Shown: one piece after another, positions 20,707 to 30,894 of the stretch | Layout of the letters: the number at the start of each line of letters is the position of its first letter | Position numbering within the stretch: the first letter of the stretch is position 1 | Origin: Pleurodeles waltl | Taxonomy: Eukaryota > Chordata > Amphibia > Caudata > Salamandridae | NCBI RefSeq assembly: GCF_031143425.1 | Contig: NC_090444.1 | Location: forward strand, 1,311,935,324 to 1,311,999,323 | Length of the DNA: 64,000 bases | Direction: 5' to 3' | The notes under the pieces: model-generated | The model's database searches: none | What the model saw: the letters and a program-made list of their open reading frames with translations, nothing else | Told to the model about the DNA's origin: nothing | Position numbers and translations under genes: made by a program

Positions 20707-21590
20707 ATTATAAGAAAACAGGTTGATCAGGAAGGGGGCGCTATTCTAATCCCACTAGATCTGTTGGCTGCATTTAAGACCATCCTGCTTCAAATACTGA
20801 TACACCGACTATACCCGGCTCTGAGTATTTTGGTGACGTTTCTCCAAGAGAGAATATTGTCAGTCAAGTGTGGGGACTTCCGGTCAGCCCCTTACCAGTT
20901 CCCTTGTGGGGTATCCCAGGGATAATCTTTGAGTCCGACCCTCTTTAATCTGTATGTTGCCCCTCTGTCTAAACTGATTCCGACTTTTGACTTCCAGGTG
21001 TCCTTATATGCTGACAACACCCAAATTATTGTTACCATTCAAGACAACGTTCACATTACACCTGACAGATTTCAAACCTGTATGAGACACATCAATAAGT
21101 AGATGCACCAAAACTGGTTAAAAATAAATGGGGACAAAACCGAAGTTATAGTCTTTGGTGCGAATACCACCATTTGGAATCATAACTGGTGGCCCGAGAC
21201 ATGTGTACATTACCTATACCAAGGCCCGCTGTCAGGAATCTCCGGGTTATTTGCGACTCAGCATTAACTTTTGATGTTCAGGTTAATAAAGTTAATAACA
21301 CATCCTTCTGGCTAATTCAGATTCTAAAGAAAGTCCTGCCATTTATCCCACAGGAACTCAGAGTGATGGTAACCCTGGCTCTTGTTGTGTCCAGATTGGA
21401 CTCCTGTAAATGCCCTATACTTAATATTAACCAACTATCTTTGAACAAGCTTCAATTTGCTCGAAACTCAGCTGCCCGACTGGTGCTCGGGTTATCCAGG
21501 TTCCCTTCCATTAAATAGGGCATGTGGAAGCTGCACTGGCTTCCAATTAGGAAATGTATTACCTTTAAGACACTGTTGGAATATTTATAA
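20707..21590 (+). pseudogene. Truncated L2-type reverse transcriptase fragment
   Basis: This plus-strand copy covers the middle and C-terminal part of a LINE RT: LLAAFKTILLQ (the D-x-x-AFD region, with D lost), CGVSQG, SLSPTLFNLY, then SLYADNTQII. The catalytic YADD is altered to YADN. NWLKINGDKTEVIVFG and the C-terminal RLDSCKCPILN/RNSAARLVLGL blocks follow. In-frame stops occur at 20923-20925 and near 21102, with a frameshift around 21190-21250. The 5' half is missing, as in most 5'-truncated LINEs. It inserted immediately upstream of accessory exon 1, in the opposite orientation. Confidence 0.85.
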
Positions 21591-21592
21591 TG

Positions 21593-22446
21593 CCCTAGCG
21601 CCACCTTGTGCCACATTAACGTAGTTATTTTTTATGTTAATGTGGCCCAAAAAGGCTGAAATCCCTGTGCTGTATCTGCAGGGTGGCACAATGCATGCAT
21701 TGCTCCACTCTGTAACCTTTTGCGCTACATTATGCTGGCACCAGACATAGGCGGTCATTACGAACACGGCGGGGAACATGGCCGCAACATTGAGGGCCGT
21801 TCCATGAGGAGCTGCCGCCAATGTTGGTGTGCAGCGGGTGCAGCAGCACCCGTCGTGCATGTCACTGCCAGTAAATCGGGCCAGGGCCTGTGAGAGGGTG
21901 TGTCTACATGGGTTGGATCCATTGCTGATTTAAACCGGGGCTGTGCACAGTGCCCCTGTGGATCTGCAGATCCACAAACCTGGAGAAATAAAAAGGGTTT
22001 CAGGGCACTTTTTTGCCAATCAGAGGTCCATTACAAACCCCTATATTGCACCTAAAGGGTCAGGGTACCTCTACCCTGACCCATTATATTGTATTTTATT
22101 AAAAAATTTGCACCATGACAGGTGAAACTTTGCAGCCAGGTTGAAGCCAATCAATCACAGCATTGCTAGTGACGCGTCAGGCATAATGTATGCAAGGGGG
22201 CATTTCGGCGCTATGGGCAGGCGGGCCTCTGGGTATGTTGCAGGATTAGCGACATAATTTTTTATGCTAATCCTGCAAAGCGGCAGACTAGCGTCAAGAT
22301 TATGACACTAGTCCCCCTGACTACCACACGGTGCACCATATTTTAAGTATGGCGCACACATGGTGGCATTAGGGGGCACTAATGGGCACAAGAAAAGTGG
22401 TGATGCACTAGATGCAGTGCCACTTTTCATAAATCCACCCCTAAAA
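21593..22446. mobile_element. Composite MITE, same family as 33188-33702, with an internal insertion
   Basis: The left part (CCCTAGCGCCACCTTGTG..., to about 21746) and right part (GCATAATGTATGCAAGGGG..., 22180-22446) align with the element at 33188-33702, including GCAGGATTAGCG, TGGCGCACACATGGTGGCATT and the CTTTTCATAA ending. The middle 430 bp are absent from that copy and include a stretch also found near 35540-35590 (ACCTCTACCCTGACCC-like), so another repeat has inserted. The family is rich in short GCGCxA inverted phrases and has no coding capacity. Confidence 0.7.
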
Positions 22447-22563
22447 GTGGTATAAATGCAGACAAATGTTTTAAAGCTTGTTTTTATTAAGTTTCAATGG
22501 GAACAGTCTTGTGTTTGTCTGTAGCATTTTTGTTTTTCGTGTTTCACTGTTGCTGGCAAATCT

Positions 22564-22797
22564 AGACCATCAGCTGTTTCAGTACAGAATGAAGACATTC
22601 AAAGCAATCATTCTGACAAAGAGGAACCACCAAAAAAGAGGATGGAAAGTATATTGGGGACCTTTTTTAAAATCCCAGAGCGAGAAAACAAGGTGAATGC
22701 ACGGAAGGTGACATGCACATTGTGCAAAAAAGTGCTGTCTCAGGTACCTGAGAGAAAATATTCCTGTGGAACATCATCGATAATGAAGCATCTCTAA
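22564..22797 (+). pseudogene. BED zinc-finger N-terminus of a hAT-like (ZBED) transposase
   Basis: An open 77-codon frame encodes an acidic/basic leader (SDKEEPPKKRMESILG) and then VTCTLCKKVLSQ...GTSSIMKHL. This is the first part of a BED-type zinc finger: Cys-x2-Cys, about 20 residues, then His. A TAA at 22795-22797 interrupts it just before the second His, whose position reads Asn in the downstream text. BED fingers bind DNA ends in hAT transposons and in domesticated ZBED genes. No hAT dimerisation or catalytic region follows, so this is a truncated pseudogene. Confidence 0.65.
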
Positions 22798-23214
22798 ACA
22801 ATCAACAGTGGATGCCTTGTCAGACGGAAAGGGAACTCTTCCTTGGAACATGCAGAGAACATGATTCGTAGCCAGGCTCATCATCTGGCCCTGTGCTGTC
22901 TACAGATTCACTAGTCACTTTTCCTGAATTAGCTGTTGTGGGATAATACTGCCTAAAATGTAAGGCCACTTTGAGTGTTGGGGGAGCAATCAATCCCGAC
23001 CATTATTAGCAGCATCAACACTCAAGTGTTCGGTTTTTTTTTTCCTGTTCTTCAAGTAACAGTATGCACCATGTTTGAAAGTTTTTTTTTTAGAATCACT
23101 CATTCTAGTTAAAAAAAATAATGATATGTTATATTTGTGATGGTCTGAATCCATGTTCTTTGTTTTGTGCTTGTATGACTTTGTGCATGAGTTATTTACT
23201 GAGTTCATTAGTGG
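22798..23214. other. No gene seen
   Basis: Decayed sequence after the BED fragment, with several T/A homopolymers of 8-10 bases. Confidence 0.5.
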
Positions 23215-23855
23215 TTTATGGGTGAATCACCGAGTGTATGAGTGTGTATGTGTGAGTGAGTACCTGAGTCCTGTATGGGTGATTGAGTATATGAGTGTAT
23301 CTGTATGTAATGGAGTGAGTGGTGTATGTTTGAGTGGATTAGTGCATGAGCAGTGTATGGGTGATTGGGTAACTGTATGAATAGTCTGTGGGTGACTGAG
23401 TGAGTGCATGACTAATGAGTGAATGCATGAGTGGTGTATGGATGATTGAGTGTATGACTGCATCTATCAGTAAGTGACAGAATGGTATATGGGTAACTCA
23501 GTGAGTGCATAAGTGGTGTATGGGTGATTAACTGAGTGTGTGAGTGCCTGAATGTGCAAGTAAGTGAGTGCCTGAGTCCTGTATGAATGGTTGAGTGAGT
23601 GCATGAGGGTGTCTATAGGTGAGTGAATGTATGCTTGGTTTATAAGGGACTGAGTGAGTGCATGAGTGGTCCATGGATGAGTGGATAAGTTCATGAGTAC
23701 TTTATGGGTGATTGGGTGACTGTATGAGTGGTGTATGGGTGTGTGAGTGGCATGAGTAGTGTATGGATGAGTGAATTAGTGCAAAAGTACTGTATGGGTG
23801 ATTGAGTACGTGTTGTATATGGGTGAGTGAGTGTATGAGTGGTGTGTGTCTGGTG
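23215..23855. repeat. TGAGTG-type minisatellite inside a HARBI1 remnant
   Basis: About 640 bp of irregular tandem units made of TGAGTGNATGAGTGGTGTATGGGTGAT-like phrases. Its right edge lies directly against HARBI1 coding sequence (RHYNIGHRCTRH at about 23850), so the array expanded within or next to the transposase C-terminus. A similar but separate array lies at 34735-35395. Confidence 0.88.
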
Positions 23856-24720
23856 CACCGATGTCCAATGTTGTAGTGCCTCTCATTCTGATTAGCAGGT
23901 GTTAGGTATGGGGTGAGTATCCATGGCCTCACAACATATGCAATGTCTCATGTGTAACAAAACAGCAGACATGGAAAATAGCTTTCCAATGGTTATGCAG
24001 TGACACGTATTTATGACATTGGTGTGTACTACAGAGTACCTAATAAATATCCATCATCAAATGCCCCAAGTTCTAGGCGTTCGTTTATCCCACTGTGCCT
24101 GAATATGTACGCATCATGTGTGCTCCCTGGAAAGTTTGCCACTATATCAGTTATGACATTATGGGCATCACATACGACTTGGATGTTGAGTGAGTGAGTA
24201 CATTTCCTATTGCAGAACACATATTCCAAATTTGCAGGAGGACATATGGGTATGTGTCCTGTCCACACACTCTATCACATGGGGAAAGTTTGCAATTCTG
24301 TAGAAGTCCAATTTGGTGTTGTGTATTTCCTCCGCATTCCTGGGAAGGTAAATGTATCTGGACATGTGTGCGAGTATGGCATCTAAGAAACGTCTAAAGA
24401 ATCGTGACAGGGCACGTTGGGACACCCCACCAGCAACAGAAATCACCCCCTGGTAGCTACCCGAGGCCAAGAGGTGCAGTGAGCACAGCACTTGCACATG
24501 TGTGGGGATGGAGCAGCTGCGCAGGGTTTGGCTTTCTAGCTGAGGTTTCAGCAGTTCAATGATCTCTAATGACTGTGCTGCTCAGTCTATATTTCCTCTT
24601 CAGTCTGTTGAAATATGGTCTGCCTGATTCTGTATATCCTCTCCTGTCTCCGCCTCCTCCTCTGCTGGGCAGCCTCGTCTTGCCTCCTCCATTCAATCAC
24701 GTAGAGTGCAGCCATTTTGA
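23850..24720 (-). pseudogene. HARBI1-like: HARBI1-type PIF/Harbinger transposase remnant
   Basis: The protein cuts and rejoins Harbinger ends (DDE nuclease). On the minus strand the N-terminal region (Arg-rich, then RIYRIRQTIFQQTEEE) has stops at 24500-24720. A readable core follows at 24497-24207 (LHLLASGSYQGVISVAGGVSQ; FPHVIECVDRTH with the first catalytic Asp) and 24268-24029 (ANFPGSTHDAYIFRHSGI with the second Asp; FDDGYLLG). A probable intron of about 95 bp starts at the GGTACTC near 24030. Coding resumes at 23932 with RPWILTPYLTP and NQNERHYN, then stops in a minisatellite. Frameshifts occur near 24210-24270. The usual IGAIDGTH motif reads IECVDRTH. Confidence 0.85.
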
Positions 24721-24754
24721 AAACCCCAGATACCTTCTGGGTCTGCTTTTACAC

Positions 24755-25055
24755 TTTGGTTCTGATTACCACATGTTTGGAATCAGTGCTAATCTGGGTG
24801 TGCAAAATGGCCTATTTGCAACTAATCACAATTTGCGACTGCCTTGTACATACGGTTTGCGAGTGGCAAATCGTGATTTCTTATTTGCGATTCGCAAAAT
24901 CCAGTCACAAATGTTTGCAATTCGGTAATTGGTCGCTCGCTATTTGGTACTCCGAAATGGCATTTGTACATACCATTTTACGTTTTACACAGTCGTAAAT
25001 AGAGCTGCAAACGATTTGCGAGTCGCAAAATGTGTATACAACTGGCCCTAAGCTT
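24755..25055. mobile_element. MITE-like repeat with TTTGCGA/TCGCAAA motifs
   Basis: The block holds many facing copies of TTTGCGA and TCGCAAA (for example 24832, 24857, 24889, 25014 and 25022) and so can fold on itself extensively. It ends ACAACTGGCCCTAAG. No open frame is convincing. Short CG-centred inverted motifs suggest binding sites of a transposase or accessory protein in a non-autonomous element. Exact termini are uncertain. Confidence 0.5.
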
Positions 25056-25069
25056 CTTATCAAAATCAG

Positions 25070-27930
25070 TGTAGGAAAGTACCCTCTTTTCGGCATGTTA
25101 CCCCCATTTTCTGCTTGATATCAGTGTGTTTGACTGTGTTCACTAGGATTCTTCTAACCAGGACCCCAGTGATTATGCTCTCTCTGGTCTAAATTTTGTC
25201 ACTGCATAATGGTAACCCAGTATTTCACCCACAATTGGCATACTGGTCCCCCCCTTATATGTCCCTAGTATATGGTACCTCCGTACCCAGGGCTTTGGAG
25301 TTCCAGGGGATCCCTATGGGCTGCAGCATTTCTTTTTCCACCCATTGGGAGCCCATGCAAAGGCTTCTATAGGACTGCCATTGCAGCCTGTGGGAAATGC
25401 TGCATGCACTATTTCACTGCCATATTCACTGCACCAGTTCACTTATAAGTCACCCATATTGCAAGTCTTCCCGCCCTGAAGGCTGGATGCAGAGTACTTG
25501 TGTGTGAGGGCACCCCTGCACTAGCAGAGGTGCCGCCACCACCTCCAGGACCATTTTCCTAGACTTCGTGATTGCAGAGACACCATTTTACATGTGCACT
25601 GGACATAGGTCACCACCTATGTACAGCTTCACAATGTTAACTCCGAATATGGCCATGTTTGGTATCAAACATGTTGGAATCATACCCCAAGGTGGCTTTC
25701 ACAAGCATTAGTTGTGTGATTCCATGCACTCTGGGAGTCCCTTAGATGACCCCCAGTACTGCCATTAAAGCCTTCTGAGGTTTCCAGGCAGCCCCAGCTG
25801 CTGCCACCTCACACACCGGTTTCTGCCCTCCAGTTGCTTGAGCAGCTCAAGCCCAGGAGTGCAGAACAAAGGATTTCCTTTGGAAGAGGGATGTTACATC
25901 CTCTCCACTTGGAAATAGGTGTTACAGGCATGGGAGGGGTAGCCTCCCAGAGCCTTTGGAAATGCTTTGAAGGGCACAGATGGTTCCCTCCTTGCATAAA
26001 CCAGTCCACAGTGGTTCAGGGACCCCCAGTCCCTGCTCTGGTGCGAAACTGGACAAAGGAAAGAGGAGTGACCACTCCGCTGTCCATCACCACCCCAGGG
26101 GTGGTGCTCAGAGCTCCTACAGAGGGTCCCTGGAATTTGCCATCTTGGATTCCAAGGTGGCAGGGAGCTCTGGGAGCATCTGAGTGGCCAGTGCCAGCAG
26201 GTGACGTCAGAGCCCTCGCCTGAGAGGTGCTTACCTGTGTAGCTGACCAATCCCCCTTCAGGGATATTTAAGGTCTCTCTCTTGGGTGGTTCTCCAGATT
26301 CAGATTGCAAGACTCCAGCAGGAATCCTCTGCATCCTTTACTTCACCTTCTTACCGAAGAAACTGCATCTGGACCCTCCAGGAACTGTACAACTGCAACA
26401 AAGGAGAAAAGATGACTTCTGCAACATTGTATCTTCAGCTCCTGCCAGCAACTGCAACTGTTTCCTGGTTGTGCATCCTCAACCTGCACCAGAAGAAAGA
26501 CGGAATCTCCCTTGAAGTGAAGGAGTCACTTCCCTGCTTCAGCAGGCACCCCACTCTGCAGTGACGACCGGTGGATTGGGTCCCCTCTTCTGATGAATTG
26601 CGTGGATCCAGCATCACGGGTGATGGACTGAAGTGATCCAGACGATCCTGACGTCCAACTGCCCAACTTTGGTAGAGGTAAGAGCTTGCCTCTCCACGCA
26701 AGACAGTACCTCCGTGCACCGAGTGTTTTGCACTTGACAAGGTTTGTTGGCATCTTTACATGAACTTCTTTGTGCACCATGCAGCTCCGGCCCCCAGCAC
26801 TCCTTCCTGTGATGCACAGCTTCCTGCGTCGTTCTCCGGTGGCATGGGATCCCTTTGTGTAGTGCTGCATGGGTCTCCTTTTGCACCTTCTTTGTCTCCA
26901 TGCTGTGGTACTCCTGTGTACGCTGCCTGCTCTTCTGGGGGCTCTTTGAGTTGCTGAGAGCACCCTCTGATTCCCCATCCTGAGTAGAGTCCACCAGTTC
27001 CTCCTGGTCATGGCCAGTGCCATTTTCTGCTAACTGCAATCTTTTTGAGTGCCAAGGCTTGTTGGCAGAATCCAGCAACGCAAACCAGGCTGAAATCATC
27101 CATCCGGCGTGGGACATCTTCTGCACCAACCAGGAACTCACATCTGTCTTCTTGGGTGCAGTACTGACTGTTGTTCTTCACCGGTGGTTCTTCTTTTGCA
27201 CCTTCATCCGGGTTAGCAGGGGCTTATGTTCTCCCTAGAGTCTTCAGTGCTTCTTGGACTTGGATTCCTGGACCTGAAGACCTGTGGAAGAAGGGGACCA
27301 TCATTGGTGCCTTGCAGTGTCTTCTGGTTCTTGCATAATGTTCTTTCTCCTGTTCTTGTGTGTTCTAGGAAAGTTACTGTGATTTACTCTTGCTTTCCTG
27401 GCCTCTGGGGTCGGTTCTTTTACTTACCTTGGTGTTTTCTAATACTCCCAGCATCCTTCTACACACTATATTTGCCTAGGTGGGAAACTGACTTTCACAT
27501 CCCACTTTCTTAGTATATGGTTTGTGTCCCCCCAGGCCCATTTCTAACTATTGTGATTTTCACTATATGCACTGTTTTCTAACTGTTTTTAAAGCTATTT
27601 CTGCACACTAGTGTATATAATTTATGTATTAGTTACCTCCTAAGGGAGTATAGTCTCCATTATATTTTTGGCATTTGTGTCACCAAAATAAAGTACCTTT
27701 AATTTTGTAACACTGAGTATTTTCTTTCATGTGTGTGAGTACTGTGTGACTACAGTGGTATTGCATGAGCTTTGCATGTCTCCTAGTTGGGCCTTGGCTG
27801 CTCATCCACACTACCCCTAGAGAGCCTAGCTTCTAGACGCTGAATACATTTCACTGATAAGGGATAATTGGACCTAGTATAAGGTGTAAGCACCCTAGGT
27901 GCCCACTACAAACCAGGCCAGACTCCTTCA
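25070..27930 (+). mobile_element. Large LTR-like unit (probable solo LTR of a Gypsy-type element)
   Basis: This 2.86-kb non-coding unit begins TGTAGGAAAGTACC and ends GACTCCTTCA, a TG...CA pair with related inverted ends. It has a TATTTAAG box at 26265-26272 followed by a plausible start region, and AATAAA at 27687-27692 about 240 bp before the end. This is the order expected of U3, R and U5. Similar text occurs in the units at 30895, 35614, 46700, 50697, 53586 and 60833. No coding region or clear target duplication was found here. The frames at 26526-27141 are decay products. Confidence 0.6.
26265..26272 (+). promoter_or_regulatory. TATA-like box of the LTR unit
   Basis: TATTTAAG lies mid-element, consistent with the U3/R border of a long LTR. 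Equivalent boxes are found in the sister units at 31951, 54621 and (minus strand) 51791-51800. Confidence 0.45.
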
Positions 27931-28102
27931 GTCAAATAGAAGTAAACCAGACAATGTTAGAAATAGTGACAATGCTACATAAATGCAGAATCTGAACTTA
28001 AACCTTGTGATCTATAGATAGTTACAGCATATGAAAAACAGACTGGGAGCTACTTCTGCCAGACATACAAATCTTTTACAAGTAAAAAGAGTACAACACA
28101 TT
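27931..28102. other. No gene seen
   Basis: Short spacer between the LTR-like unit and the MITE. Confidence 0.5.
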
Positions 28103-29128
28103 GGTGGTCATTACAACCTCGCCGGTCTTTTAACAAGACCGCCGAGGGACCGCCGTGTAGGAAGACTGCCAGTAGTGGCGGTTTGCCGCTCGGAGTATTA
28201 TGACCGTTGGCTGCCCTCCGTCGTTTTTCCAACGGAGAGCCGCCAACAGCCATACTTGCGGGCGGCGGGGAAGTGGAGGTTGCTCCACCTCCACCGCCAC
28301 GCCAACAGAACACCGCCCAGCTAATCACGTCCTGTGATTCTGCGCGGCGGTGTTCTGTTGGCGGTGTGGTGTCGGCGGAGCTGCCCCCATGGCTCCCGTC
28401 CCCACCCGGCGGATCAACGGAACAGGTAAGTCGATCGTCTGTTAGGGGAGGGGGGTGGGGGGGTGTTGTGTGGGTGCATGGGGGTGTGCGTCTGTGTGTG
28501 TAGAGGGGGGGTGTGAGTGCGTGGATGCTTGCGGGTGTGTTGAGTATGTTGGGAATGAGTGCGTGTATGTCTGTATGTATGTCTGTATGGATGTGTGCGT
28601 GTATGTCTGTATATGGGTGTGCGTGTCTGACTGAGTATGTGGATGTAGACATGTATGTTGGTGTGTGTGCGTGTATGTGTGTTGGTGGTGCCTGCGTGCG
28701 TGTCGTGTGTGTGTGAGTTATGTGATGTTGGGGGTCGGGTGGGGAGGGGGGCCCTGCCACCTTTGTGGGGTGGCAGGGGTGGTGGGGGGTGTAGGGGAGG
28801 GAGTCGGGGTGAGGGTGGGGGATGGGGGAGACCCCTATCAGTGCCAGGGAACGAATTCCCTGGCACTGATAGGGCTTACCGCCATGGATTTCATGGCGGT
28901 TCCTACCGGTGGAAATTCACGGCGGTAAGCCGGGTCGAAATACCGGCGGCGGTATTGTGACGGCCGCCTGGCTGGAGACCCAGGTCTCCAGCCCAGCGGG
29001 CGGAACGGTGAAGCGGCGGATGACCATGGCGGCAACCGCCATGGTCATAATACTAAAAAAAAGACCGCCAGCCTGTTGGCGGTCTTACCGCCGCTTTAAC
29101 ACCATCCGCCAGGGTTCTAATGACCCCC
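28103..29128. mobile_element. PIF/Harbinger-type non-autonomous element (copy C) with an internal GTGTGT array
   Basis: A 1026-bp element starting GGTGGTCATTACAACC and ending GGTTCTAATGACCCCC, flanked by ATT at 28100-28102 and 29129-29131. The terminal inverted repeats match those of the other Harbinger copies, but the interior is a different GGCGG/CCGCC-rich sequence. It includes a perfect CAGTGCCAGGGAA/TTCCCTGGCACTG inverted repeat near 28840-28870 and an ACCGCCATGG/CCATGGCGG pair. Its middle is occupied by a TG-rich array. Long frames across it come from the array. Confidence 0.8.
28440..28735. repeat. GTGTGT/GTATGT-rich simple repeat within MITE C
   Basis: Nearly 300 bp of TG-rich imperfect repeats with ATGTCTGTATG phrases. 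The opposite strand reads as CA-rich and gives spurious His/Thr-rich frames. Confidence 0.85.
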
Positions 29129-29379
29129 ATTGTCTAATTTGTCTCATACCATCAACCTAATCAAACTTTATAACTAAGAACTCAACCTGATCACTGTTAG
29201 GGAATCAATAACTTTACCCATAGCAGCATTTACTAGTCCTTCAACATTTAAATTAAGTCTCAAAATTACTCTACAGTTTTTGCACACACGTAAATACTTC
29301 TCCAGTCCAGCAGTCATGGATACAGCTTTCTCAAAAGAGTTCAATTTTCTTGTAGTTTTACACTCAGCAGCACTTTCAT

Positions 29380-30565
29380 TCCCTGGTGTTCAATTTTGTT
29401 GATAGATGTAATTTCCAAAATGTCTTCTTTCTCAAGTTTCAATATTTCTTAATTGAAATTGGCACACTCTCTTGGAGAGTATGCAATAAAGAAACTATGG
29501 ATTTCTCCTCATTTCAGAAATTAAATATTAGCCCTGCAGCTGAGTTGTTAGAGGAAAACATGTTCTTGCTAAGTTGACTTTCGAAGGTACATTTTCCATC
29601 CTCTGTCAGAACTCCTACTCTAATGTCGTGAAAAGTATTTCTTTATTCCATGTCAGAGGCTTCACACTTATTTTTGACAAGTTGCTGGTATTTGAATTAT
29701 TGCTGGTTGTTTAGATTTCCAATACTTCCCAATGAGTTCCAAGTTTCTTCATGCAAAAGAGTCTTGAAAACAGGCTATTCTTTTCTTGGAGTTAGTTGCA
29801 GTAGGTCACCAAAAACAATTCAATGCTTTCCTCCAAACAAGATGTCGTATTCTTAAGTGAACAAAGGCAAGCATTACATTTGAAACCCTGCTTACCTCAT
29901 CAATAAAAGCTTACATTTCTTCAAAACTCTTGCCACTTCATGACAAGCTTCACCAGATAACTTCTGATATTCCAGTTCATTGCCATGTTCAACCAGTAGC
30001 ATAAGTCGTCTATGTAAAGTTATTCCTTTGATATTTTGTGCAGCTAATCCAGTAGGTGCTGTTACTACAAGCAATATGTTTGATTCTGTAGCCTTATGTA
30101 GGTAAGTAGAGATTCACTTTAATTAAAAAGCTTTTTCTGGTATCAGCTTGACCACTAATCTATAATAGTATGGCTTGAATTATGAGCAATTGCATGTTTT
30201 TTTAATGAAAAATTAATGTTCTATTTTGCATTTTACTTTGATATAAATGTCTTTCTGTTCATTGTTGAGTTTTGAAACTAACTGTTCCAGATCTACAGAT
30301 TCCTGTCTTGCTTGCTCCATTAGTTTCCACTTAATTCATAGCTATTGCAGCTTTGTTTTCAATAATAGGTTGTCCAAGAGGATCCTGACTCAGTGGCCCT
30401 GAACTACGGCTGTTTTGAGAACTATCCTTAGCTACCTCAGCAGCAATAATTTCCTCTTGTTGTATTTCATCATTTAAAATTTGTAAATAACTTGTGAAAA
30501 TTGAACACTGAATAGTATCTTTGACAGCATTGAAAGAATCTTTGTAGGAGTCATAGTCTCAAGTA
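29380..30565 (-). pseudogene. Pif1-type (Helitron-like) helicase remnant, copy 1
   Basis: The minus strand encodes, with many breaks, the parts of a Pif1-family DNA helicase. It has an N-terminal leader (SIFTSYLQILNDEIQQEE), a Walker A region at about 30127-30153 reading GQADTRKS instead of GxxGTGKS, then VVTAPTGLAAQNIKGITLHR and HEVARVLKKCKLLLMR leading to Walker B (30074-29892). Next are a GGKHCI-type block near 29840, EETWNSLGSIGNL near 29720, and VGVLTEDGKCTFES near 29600. Helitron elements encode such helicases, which unwind DNA during rolling-circle transposition. No Rep nuclease (HUH) domain is visible, so another helicase-bearing element is possible. Confidence 0.7.
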
Positions 30566-30894
30566 ATTCTAATTCACTGCGCCAAGTCTTGAACAGTTGA
30601 AGAGCCAAATGAAAAAAATCTTGTTTGGCAGCTAAGTTTTCAGTGGTTAATTAGATTTCCTTTTGTGTGTACCAGTAAACAACAGACACACATCCAAGTA
30701 CTGCATATTTCCTTTCTATGTTTTCACTTACATTGCTTCTATATCTGTAGTTTTGAAGAATTTCATAAAGACACTTGTCTTCTGGATGTGGACTTCACAA
30801 TGTCTGTACTTTGCTGGTCAAACTCTGCTAGGTACTGCTTTTCTGGGAAAGGCTTTAACACTCTGTTCCGTGTACTAGTTAGGCCCTGACTTAC

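Noticed and set aside
23215..23855. Telomere-like repeat
   Set aside because: Units are TGAGTG/GGTGTATG mixtures, not TTAGGG arrays, and are irregular.
26435..27141. Minus-strand frames of 101-175 aa
   Set aside because: They sit within a non-coding LTR-like unit, lack domains and overlap one another.
25070..27930. 4-bp CAGT target duplication around this LTR-like unit
   Set aside because: The match depends on counting the TG start and CA end of the element as part of the repeat. With TG...CA ends the flanks (ATCAG and GTCAA) do not match.
28050..28866. His/Thr-rich frames of 236 and 150 aa
   Set aside because: They are translations of the GTGTGT array on the opposite strand inside a MITE.
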